Below are positions 53,282-60,143 of a stretch of 64,000 bases of DNA, in pieces. The first letter of the stretch is position 1. Each line of letters begins with the position of its first letter. A model generated the notes under the pieces. The model was given only the letters and a program-made list of their open reading frames with translations, was not told the origin of the DNA and did not search any database. Source of the stretch: Balneolia bacterium (GTDB lineage Bacteria; Bacteroidota; Rhodothermia; Balneolales; Cyclonatronaceae); assembly GCA_022565795.1 (NCBI GenBank), contig JAIUMA010000003.1:45113-109112 (forward strand), read 5' to 3'. Made by a program: the position numbers and the translations under genes.

Positions 53282-54379
53282 TTAGAGCTGAACGCGCAGG
53301 GCGAAAACGTGCATGTAAGAAATTCCTTCGGGTTCACGAACGAAGGTGTAGTCAATATACGAATCGAATGCCGAGAGTGGCAGCCAAAGTGAGAAACCAG
53401 CTGAGGCACGCTGTGATTGTGAAATTTCGGTAAGGTCACCGATGTCGAAACCTGCCCGCACGTCGATCCGCTCGTGCACACCATATGAAGAGCCGATTCT
53501 GAACTGTGATGAGCCTGTTACAATGTCTTCGCGACTGGTAATCACACCGGGCCGTCCAGTATCGGTGTTCACGCTTCTGTTTATGACCTCAGAACTTTGA
53601 GAACGTGTTTCGATATCGGCGGAAAGCAGAAGATCATAGTCCCTGAACTCATAGGCGGCACCAAACTTAAATCGTATTGGGAAACTGTCGGTTCGGTTTG
53701 CGAGTGATCCGCCATACAGACCTGAGGTATTCCAGCTGTAGGATGAGAAAATATCCTGAACAGTCGCACCCAAAGTGAGTTGAGAAGAGGCATGATATAG
53801 AAGGCCGATATCAATTCCGAAGCCAAGGGGACTGTCGACACTATCGAAGTAGTCCACATAAAAAAGCTTAGCCGAAAAGCCGAGACTTAACCTTTCTCCA
53901 GGATTCAGCCCAAAAGCAATAAACGCGCTGAATTCATTGGTTGAAAACTGCTCGGTCGGAACGCCACTTGATGTTCGTCCATCGAAATCACTCACCCCGG
54001 CATGCAGTAACCCAACATTGATTCCTGCATTAGGTGGCAGCATAAACGCTACGTTGGCCATGTTGAAGCTTCTGTCGAACGACATGGAAGAGGCCGAAAA
54101 ATCGAACTGTGTTCCTTCAACCGTTGAGGCCAGAGCCGGATTATAGTGAGCAAAAACACCATGCTGATGAACCGCCGTCATAGCATTTCCCATACCCATA
54201 CCGCGCGGGCCGAAGCCCATACGGGTGTAGGCCCCTGCAAAGCCACCTGACTGTGCCATGAGGTCACCGGCGAAAAAACAGCTCATGATAATAGCAAGCA
54301 GGGCAGGTTTCATAAATCCCGGTAAGGATGGAAGCTTTTGTTTCATTTCATGTGTGATGCTTTTCTGAGAATTCTTCAT
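53282..54379 (-). CDS. PorV/PorQ-family outer membrane barrel (first copy)
   Basis: 365-residue exported barrel. The signal peptide region is long (about 1-43, MKPALLAIIMSCFFAGDLMAQ), and the mature part opens FAGAYTRMGFGPRGMGMGNAMTAV, with HYNPALASTVEGTQFDFSASSM typical of the family. It ends L-R-V-Q-L. The chosen ATG (54379) directly follows the upstream stop; the frame is open nine codons further upstream. It is shorter in sequence similarity to its downstream twin than a recent duplication would be, so the two copies are probably old and specialised. Confidence 0.85.
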   Translation of the reverse strand: MKNSQKSITHEMKQKLPSLPGFMKPALLAIIMSCFFAGDLMAQSGGFAGAYTRMGFGPRGMGMGNAMTAVHQHGVFAHYNPALASTVEGTQFDFSASSMSFDRSFNMANVAFMLPPNAGINVGLLHAGVSDFDGRTSSGVPTEQFSTNEFSAFIAFGLNPGERLSLGFSAKLFYVDYFDSVDSPLGFGIDIGLLYHASSQLTLGATVQDIFSSYSWNTSGLYGGSLANRTDSFPIRFKFGAAYEFRDYDLLLSADIETRSQSSEVINRSVNTDTGRPGVITSREDIVTGSSQFRIGSSYGVHERIDVRAGFDIGDLTEISQSQRASAGFSLWLPLSAFDSYIDYTFVREPEGISYMHVFALRVQL

Positions 54380-54380
54380 A

Positions 54381-55913
54381 TCAATCGAGTACAAGTATTT
54401 TGCCACGGACTTCCGAGCCGCCGACGTTTATCACGTAAAAAACAGGACCGTTAGCAACCAATCGACCGCCACCGTCTGTACCATCCCAGACGGCTTCATA
54501 ATTTTGTCCACCGGTTACGGGAATACCTGCATCCAGCTCACGTATAAGATTCATGCTAAAGTCGTAGAGGCGTATGCTTGCATTCCCTGTTGATGGCGCC
54601 TCAAATTTGATGCGTACAATTTCATGTGCGCGCTGGGAAAAAGGATTTGGATATGCATAAGCATTCACGGAGCGGGCGTCCGGGGAGAACTGGTTTCCGC
54701 CTTCAAGCGGGAAGTTCACTCTGGTTAACTGCCAGGTTTCTCCACCGTCTGCCGTTGAGGCCAGACCGTCTGTTGTACCCACCCATAGCCTGTCGGTGGT
54801 AGTGGCGAGACTGAGATAATCAGCAGTAGCTTTTATGAAACCGTTTGGTGTTCGTATCTGCCGAATTTGGTTCCAGCTGGTCCCGTTGTCATTACTGATG
54901 AACAGCCCGTTGGTTCCGGCTGCATAAATGCGTTCACCTTCGAAAGCGATATCATAAATTTGCTCTCCGCGCAGGTGCTGAGTGAAGGATTCACCCTTGT
55001 CGTAGCTTACAACTATTCCCTGCTGATCACCGTCTTCGGCAATCCAGTTTGTTAGCCAGACGCCATTATCAAATGGGTTTTCGCGAATACGGATAATCCA
55101 GCTTCCCAGCAGGCCGTCGTTCTGCCCCGTACGCCGCTTCTTCGACCAGCTGATTTGGTCTGCCGGAGCTGTTAGAGCGTCTTCTGAAATATTGATGCCA
55201 CCAGCAGTACCGGCCCATACAAAGCCGTCGCTGTCAATCATCACAGAAAAACCGAGGAAATTGTTATCAAGACGGGGATCAAAAAGGAAGTTATAGGTAT
55301 TCTCGGGGCGTAGCTCAGAAACATCCCTTGGTGGAAGAAGAATGCGCTCCCATGTTTCACCAAAATCGGAGCTCCTTCGTATTCCCGATGCCCATGCTGC
55401 CATAAAAATGGTATCACCGCGAAAATCTACGTTGTAAGGAGGGGACTGCTGCGGAACAATTACAGGAATCGATTCAATCTGCTGACCTCCATAAGATATT
55501 GACGTTTGATTCTCATCGTCCAGCGGCTGGGCGATGTAGTCCCAATTGACCCCGCCGTCGGTTGAAATATGGAGTCCCAGTCCGGTTTGTACGCTTGTAC
55601 CAGCGCTCACGAAGTTAAATCCAAGACCGGCTACAACAGTATCAGGAGCCAGCGCTATTGAAAACATCCGACCGGGGCCGGCCGCTACGGAATCTGCGTT
55701 TTCAGGAAATATGAAGTCAATATCATTGTTGATGTTGAGCATTAGCAAAGGACCAACCCAGAGGGAATCACCCAAAGCACCCATATTAGATACACTGTTC
55801 TGGCTGATAGAATTAAATGTCTCAGGAGGAGTTGGCCCGGTAATCTGTGCTTCTGAAACCTGAGTCCAGACGAATAACAAGAGAAATAAAAAGCCTAATC
55901 GTATAAATATCAT
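54381..55913 (-). CDS. Exported BNR-repeat protein with FlgD/T9SS-like tail
   Basis: 510-residue secreted protein with a signal peptide (LGFLFLLLFVWTQVSEAQ). At least five BNR/Asp-box repeats are visible: STDGGVNW, SSDFGETW, SYDKGESF, SNDNGTSW and ADGGETW, which predict a beta-propeller. The C-terminal 90 residues (AYPNPFSQ..., IRLYDFSMNLIRELDAG, VWDGTDGGG) form a FlgD-like Ig domain ending R-G-K-I-L-V-L-D, similar to type IX sorting domains. The start ATG at 55913 forms an ATGA overlap with the upstream gene. Cell-surface attachment through the PorV-like products is inferred. Confidence 0.85.
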   Translation of the reverse strand: MIFIRLGFLFLLLFVWTQVSEAQITGPTPPETFNSISQNSVSNMGALGDSLWVGPLLMLNINNDIDFIFPENADSVAAGPGRMFSIALAPDTVVAGLGFNFVSAGTSVQTGLGLHISTDGGVNWDYIAQPLDDENQTSISYGGQQIESIPVIVPQQSPPYNVDFRGDTIFMAAWASGIRRSSDFGETWERILLPPRDVSELRPENTYNFLFDPRLDNNFLGFSVMIDSDGFVWAGTAGGINISEDALTAPADQISWSKKRRTGQNDGLLGSWIIRIRENPFDNGVWLTNWIAEDGDQQGIVVSYDKGESFTQHLRGEQIYDIAFEGERIYAAGTNGLFISNDNGTSWNQIRQIRTPNGFIKATADYLSLATTTDRLWVGTTDGLASTADGGETWQLTRVNFPLEGGNQFSPDARSVNAYAYPNPFSQRAHEIVRIKFEAPSTGNASIRLYDFSMNLIRELDAGIPVTGGQNYEAVWDGTDGGGRLVANGPVFYVINVGGSEVRGKILVLD

Positions 55914-56740
55914 TGCTGAATTGTAAGTGTTGATGAAAGCGTGTCGCTGGATAGACCCTGGCGGTCGATTGCCCATGTCAAAACCTCGTAGGTATCCGGC
56001 TGATTGTTCGGGCCGATTTCAAGCGTCCTGGTGAAAATTCCGTCGCCTTCCTCAAGGTCACCAGATCCACCTTCATCGCCATCATCAAGCATGGTGAATG
56101 GTTCGCCCCCAAGCTGGTTTCCTGCCGTATCGAATAGAGCCAGAAATACAGTTTGAATTTGTGCCTGCCCCTGCGGATGTTCAACCTCCGTTTCAAATCG
56201 TATAGGCTGAAATCCTTCAACCGGAATCTGCACTACAGAAGGGAACGTAAATGACAGAATTTGGGGAGGCTGAGTGGTGAATCCCTGAAGCTGTAGCTGA
56301 GTTTGGAATGTACTGCTAACGCGACCGCCTTCCGTTTCATCGAAAACATAAATGGTAAAGTCCTGAAACGTATTCGATGGAACAGTAAAAGTGAAACTTC
56401 CAACCACTGTGTTGTTATTACCTGGCTGAAGCAGTCCTTCTCTGAAAACAGTAGAACTTCCGTGTCTTGAAACGGTAAACTGAGGGTTATTCGTGATTGC
56501 ATCAGGTTTCAATCCGGCCTCAATCTGAATGGTAAGCGTGGTGTCTGAAATCTCCTGAGTAGAATCAAATACAACTACTGAAGGATCAATCGACATGGAA
56601 CTGAAAGGCGCCGGAATTTCTTCGTAAGGTGTGGCTCCGGGAGGGGAGTCGCAGGCTGCGATAAAGAAAAGGAGCAGCATGGGGACTGCCACAGGAAGAA
56701 GTATTGAACGAAGTTGACTACTTCGGGTGGATATGTTCAT
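55910..56740 (-). CDS. Exported lipoprotein with Ig-like beta domains
   Basis: 276-residue lipoprotein (lipobox FFIAAC, lipidation at C30). The mature part looks like two immunoglobulin-type beta domains; there is a DGDEGGSGDLEEGDGIF acidic loop and LTWAIDRQGLSSDTLSSTL near the end. No catalytic residues are recognised. It overlaps the BNR-repeat gene by four bases (ATGA), so the two are translationally coupled. It is the first gene of a run that continues with the propeller, two barrels and a glycosyltransferase. Confidence 0.8.
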   Translation of the reverse strand: MNISTRSSQLRSILLPVAVPMLLLFFIAACDSPPGATPYEEIPAPFSSMSIDPSVVVFDSTQEISDTTLTIQIEAGLKPDAITNNPQFTVSRHGSSTVFREGLLQPGNNNTVVGSFTFTVPSNTFQDFTIYVFDETEGGRVSSTFQTQLQLQGFTTQPPQILSFTFPSVVQIPVEGFQPIRFETEVEHPQGQAQIQTVFLALFDTAGNQLGGEPFTMLDDGDEGGSGDLEEGDGIFTRTLEIGPNNQPDTYEVLTWAIDRQGLSSDTLSSTLTIQQ

Positions 56741-56913
56741 ATGGGAAAGTTTATCAGTCTTGCTGTAGTTTCGTATAATCTGCTTAAGGTATTAAAAAAG
56801 GGGCGGAATACATCAAAGCTGAGCGCAAAAAGATGTATAAGTTGTACGCAGAGTTTAGTAAACTTCGACAAACTGTAATAGTTCCTGATTCATCACCAAT
56901 CAAAAACGTTAAT

Positions 56914-56952
56914 GCAAAAAAAAGACCCGGGTTCCTTTCGGATCGGGTCTTT
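56914..56952 (-). terminator. Intrinsic terminator after the TPR protein gene
   Basis: AAAGACCCG / CGGGTCTTT, nine perfect pairs around a 14-base loop; on the minus strand the stem is followed by eight T. It lies 77 bases past the stop of the TPR gene and upstream of the lipoprotein gene. Confidence 0.88.
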
Positions 56953-57028
56953 CGAAACTGAACTATTTCATGAGGTCACTATGAATGTTCATGAGAAGCA
57001 TACGAGAGAAGCTTCAAATAGTTTCAAG

Positions 57029-57715
57029 CTATTGTCTTGCAGAAAGCAGACCTTCGAGGCGAATAGCCTGAGTAGCTTGCTGAGAGTTCGGGAACTCACG
57101 CTTGATGCGAGTCGCAAACTGCTGGGCACGGTTGTAATCACCGGCTGCATAAGCAGCTTCGGCTGCCTGAAGCAGGTTGAAAGGAGTTGTGGAGTTGTTT
57201 TCATCCCACTCTGCAGCGCGCTCGAACATGCGGGCGGCGTCTGAATAGCGCTCAAGCTGCATCAGAATCATTCCATGTAGTGAAATAGGAGCTACGCCCA
57301 ATACTCCGCTGGGTGTGCTGAACTCCTTAATCATATCCAAGGCTGACTCGTAGTCGCCTAATTCGGTGTGGCTTACAGCAGCATAGTAAAAAGCGAGATT
57401 GCCGGCAGTTGTGCGAGGAAAGCGATTTGCAATTTCTACCAATCCGGGCTCGAGCTCTTCATCGCTGCCGAAAAGGGCAGTTTCGAAATTACCCATAAGA
57501 AACTGCTGCTCAGCAAAAGCTATACTTTCTCGTGCGTTAGTTTCCTGTGCTGCAGAATTTGTGATGTACCAGAAAATACCACCAACTACTACGATAAAGG
57601 CGATAAGACCACCGTAAATCGCGCCTTTATTTTCTCTGTAAAAAGTGGTTGCTCTTACGTAACCGGTTACCAGCGCATCTGATTCCAGTTCATCTTTCGA
57701 AAGTCTTTTGGACAT
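57029..57715 (-). CDS. YfgM-like membrane-anchored TPR protein
   Basis: 228-residue protein with one membrane segment (GAIYGGLIAFIVVVGGIFWYI, about 31-51) and then TPR-like helices to the end (AEQQFLMGNFETAL, NLAFYYAAVSHTELGDYESAL, LQAAEAAYAAGDYNRAQQFA). This resembles YfgM/AncA, which contacts periplasmic chaperones and the SecYEG translocon in Proteobacteria. In this organism the partner is unknown. It is tandem with lolD upstream (67 bases). Confidence 0.82.
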   Translation of the reverse strand: MSKRLSKDELESDALVTGYVRATTFYRENKGAIYGGLIAFIVVVGGIFWYITNSAAQETNARESIAFAEQQFLMGNFETALFGSDEELEPGLVEIANRFPRTTAGNLAFYYAAVSHTELGDYESALDMIKEFSTPSGVLGVAPISLHGMILMQLERYSDAARMFERAAEWDENNSTTPFNLLQAAEAAYAAGDYNRAQQFATRIKREFPNSQQATQAIRLEGLLSARQ

Positions 57716-57782
57716 GTCAGTCTTAAATGGTTAAAGTTTACAGAATAGTTAAAATATGACCTTAGTGACTAATAGACAAGCA

Positions 57783-58469
57783 TTAAATGTGCGTCAATTC
57801 TGAAATTAGTCCCTGTTCAATCTGATAATTTTTGTCGCACTGGGCGGCGATTTGTTTGTCGTGTGTTACCATCACAATGGTGATGCCAAGCTCTTTTTTC
57901 AGGCCAAAAAGCAGATTTAGCAGGCTCGTTGTGTTAGCTTCATCAAGGTTTCCGGTAGGTTCGTCGGCCAGAAGAATGTCGGGCTTGTTGATGAGTGCTC
58001 TGGCAACGGCTACCCGCTGCTGCTCGCCACCGGAAAGCTCGGAAGGGCGGTGTGAAGCCCGTTGTCCCAAACCAAAGCGTTCGAGAAGATCTTTTGCTTC
58101 CTTTTCGATTTGCTGCTGAGGGCGGCCTGCTATCATAGCAGGCATAAACACATTTTCAAGCGCAGAAAACTCAGGTAGCAGATGGTGAAACTGAAACACA
58201 AAGCCCAGATTCTTATTTCGGAATTTGGCTAGTTCTTCGGCATTCAGGCTGTTCAGGTTGGTTCCCCTGTAGAGGACATCACCTGCGGTTGGCCTGTCAA
58301 GTCCGCCAATAATATGCAGAAGCGTGCTTTTGCCAGAGCCGCTCGAGCCAACGATTGAAATAAGCGAATCTTCCTCTATGCTTAAGTCAATACCGCGCAG
58401 AACACGTAAAGGTTCTCCGGTTTCTTTTTCATAATACTCTTTTGTGATGCCGCTGGCCTGAATGATCAC
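57783..58469 (-). CDS. lolD: ABC transporter ATP-binding protein, LolD/MacB type
   Basis: 228-residue ATPase. Walker A is GSSGSGKST, the signature LSGGEQQRVAVARAL, Walker B ILLADEPTGNLD and the H-loop VTHD. Length and sequence match LolD of the lipoprotein release complex or the related MacB ATPases. No permease (LolC/LolE) is in the window, so lolD versus another member of the family stays tentative, but a lipoprotein-rich neighbourhood fits. Confidence 0.85.
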   Translation of the reverse strand: MIIQASGITKEYYEKETGEPLRVLRGIDLSIEEDSLISIVGSSGSGKSTLLHIIGGLDRPTAGDVLYRGTNLNSLNAEELAKFRNKNLGFVFQFHHLLPEFSALENVFMPAMIAGRPQQQIEKEAKDLLERFGLGQRASHRPSELSGGEQQRVAVARALINKPDILLADEPTGNLDEANTTSLLNLLFGLKKELGITIVMVTHDKQIAAQCDKNYQIEQGLISELTHI

Positions 58470-58539
58470 CTTAATCTCCTGCTCGTAATTCGGTTTTGAG
58501 AACGGATTGAATCTACATGAAAGTCAAAAGCGCGTCAAG

Positions 58540-59352
58540 TTACAAAACGCTGGTTTTGAATGAGGGATATATAACGGGCTCAATGTGATCACATTTTCCG
58601 GTTTCTATATTCAGCACGGCGTGCAGCGCACACATGCGATTGTCGCCGTTCGCGGAGCTATATCGGTGTGGTGTTTGAAGTAAAAATCGCTTAATAGCTG
58701 TGTCTTTGTCCATTCCAATAACGGAATTAAATGCTCCGGTCATGCCTACATCAGTGATATACCCTGTGCCTTTGGGAAGAATCCGGTGGTCATTAGTAGG
58801 AACGTGTGTATGCGTACCGGCGACCAGGGAAACCCGACCGTCTACATACCATGCAAATGCCTGTTTTTCTGCCGTGGCTTCAGCATGGAAATCGATGAAA
58901 ATCAAGTCTGTTTCAGCTTTAACTTTCTCAATTACCCAGTCGGCTGTTCTGAATGGATCATCAAGTGGCTGCATGAAAGTCCGCCCCTGAAGATTAATCA
59001 CTCCGATTTTGAGATCTCTGCCAGGAACATCATAAATGCCGTACCCAAAACCATGTGCGCCCTTAGGATAGTTTAGCGGACGCAAAAGCTTTGGATCGGT
59101 TTTCATGTAGGGGAATATTTTCCACTTGGCAAAACTGTGGTTGCCGCCCGTTACAACATGAGCACCGAGGCTATAAAAGTGTTTTACGATGTGTTCGTTG
59201 GTTCCCATGCCTTCGTGGGCGTTTTCACCGTTGATTACTACAAATTCAGAGCTGTATTTCTGAATGACGGAGGGGAGAAAGGTGTCGAGGAGGGAGATGC
59301 CTGAGTCGGAAACAATATCACCGACAAAAAGAAGGTTTATGTGTTTGGCCAT
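58540..59352 (-). CDS. ymdB: YmdB-type metallophosphoesterase (TIGR00282 family)
   Basis: 270-residue phosphodiesterase homologous to YmdB of Gram-positives, which hydrolyses cyclic nucleotides and affects biofilm genes. Metal motifs: FVGDIVSDSG, NGENAHEG, GGNHSF, FHAEATAEKQAF and GTHTHVPTND. The ATG at 59352 (MAKHINLLFVGD) is the natural start; the frame stays open 15 codons upstream but that runs into the structured RNA. Ribonuclease Y, its frequent neighbour elsewhere, is absent from the window. Confidence 0.9.
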   Translation of the reverse strand: MAKHINLLFVGDIVSDSGISLLDTFLPSVIQKYSSEFVVINGENAHEGMGTNEHIVKHFYSLGAHVVTGGNHSFAKWKIFPYMKTDPKLLRPLNYPKGAHGFGYGIYDVPGRDLKIGVINLQGRTFMQPLDDPFRTADWVIEKVKAETDLIFIDFHAEATAEKQAFAWYVDGRVSLVAGTHTHVPTNDHRILPKGTGYITDVGMTGAFNSVIGMDKDTAIKRFLLQTPHRYSSANGDNRMCALHAVLNIETGKCDHIEPVIYPSFKTSVL

Positions 59353-59371
59353 ATATGATAGGGGCGCAAAT

Positions 59372-59545
59372 AAAAAAAAGGGCAGCGGGAATTGCAAAGA
59401 ACCGTTAAAAACACGGTGGGAATCCTCTCATCCGGGTCCGCCTTCCACTATTTCCTTTCGGAACATGAGGCACGGCGTTGCCGGACAAAGCCGAACTCCC
59501 TATTTATTAATTATCGTTCAAGCAATAACCAAACGCTGCCCTTGG
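59372..59545 (-). ncRNA. ssrS: 6S-like RNA (ssrS)
   Basis: About 174 nt between zapA and ymdB on the minus strand. Terminal stem: AAGGGCAGCG (59534-59543) pairs with CGCTGCCCTT (59378-59387), followed by a T run at 59372-59377, so the closing stem doubles as terminator. Then ATTGC/GCAAT and GAAC/GTTC pairs lead to an AT-rich open bubble (5' side about 59501-59515). The 3' side of the bubble contains a small 5 bp hairpin ACCGT/ACGGT (59401-59417). Beyond the GGGA/TCCC closing pair (59497-59500 with 59418-59421) a rod continues to a GAAA tetraloop (59452-59463). This is 6S architecture, and the position after zapA is typical. Confidence 0.78.
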
Positions 59546-59561
59546 TTTAATATAACACCTT

Positions 59562-59870
59562 TTAGTGGGTATTAGTATGTTTAATTTCTTCGAGTAGGTC
59601 GGAAAGTGTCCTGTTTATTTCATCAAAAAACAGTGAATTCAGTAGTTTAGAGTCGCCTGTATCATTTTTTTTAGCAAGAAAAAGCTCTTCTGCAATGCTC
59701 AGGCAGCTAAGAACCAGAATTGTTGTTTCATTCTGGTTGGTGAGCTGTTTTTTGAAAAGACGAAACCGCTCATCTACGAATTGAGCGATGTTATGCATAT
59801 TCTCTTCGTCCTCATCATTTACCTTAAGGGGATACTGTCTGCCGAGGATGGTTACTTTGATTGATTTCAT
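59562..59870 (-). CDS. zapA: Cell division protein ZapA
   Basis: 102-residue FtsZ-ring stabiliser. The N-terminal MKSIKVTILGRQYPLKV beta domain and following helix ENMHNIAQFVDERFRLF match ZapA, and a C-terminal coiled coil completes the protein. It overlaps the upstream coiled-coil gene by four bases (ATGA). The order coiled-coil protein, zapA, 6S RNA agrees with many bacteria. Confidence 0.9.
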   Translation of the reverse strand: MKSIKVTILGRQYPLKVNDEDEENMHNIAQFVDERFRLFKKQLTNQNETTILVLSCLSIAEELFLAKKNDTGDSKLLNSLFFDEINRTLSDLLEEIKHTNTH

Positions 59871-60139
59871 GCGTTTTCCTCCAGATGGTGGTCGATTCGC
59901 TTAATCATAGAGCTGAGCTGCTGCTTTAATACAAGACGTTCTTTTTGAGAAAAACCGCTCGAGGCGCCTTTAACGGCAAGTTTATCGGACAGTTTAGCAT
60001 TCTCTTTTTTTAGTTTTGCGTTTTCCGCCTTCAGGACAGCGTTATGCTCAACCAGCGTTTTGCACTCCACAGAAAGTTCCTGCAGCAGCGATCTGAATGA
60101 TGCTATTTGCTCCCGGGTAACCTTTGTTGGTTCGCTCAT
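59867..60139 (-). CDS. Short coiled-coil protein next to zapA
   Basis: 90-residue protein without a confident family name. The centre is a strong coiled coil with heptads of L, K, E and N (VLKAENAKLKKENAKLSDKL), so it could form dimers, as the unrelated ZapB does. The chosen ATG at 60139 gives MSEPTKVTREQ; the frame is open eight codons upstream and would overlap pheT. It ends inside the zapA start. A role in division is suggested by location only. Confidence 0.72.
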   Translation of the reverse strand: MSEPTKVTREQIASFRSLLQELSVECKTLVEHNAVLKAENAKLKKENAKLSDKLAVKGASSGFSQKERLVLKQQLSSMIKRIDHHLEENA

Positions 60140-60143
60140 AATA

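Noticed and set aside
59372..59545. SRP (4.5S) RNA as an alternative for the structured RNA
   Set aside because: A GAAA-loop hairpin resembles the SRP tip at first sight, but the asymmetric and symmetric loop bases of SRP helix 8 are not matched and the central bubble and position after zapA fit 6S.
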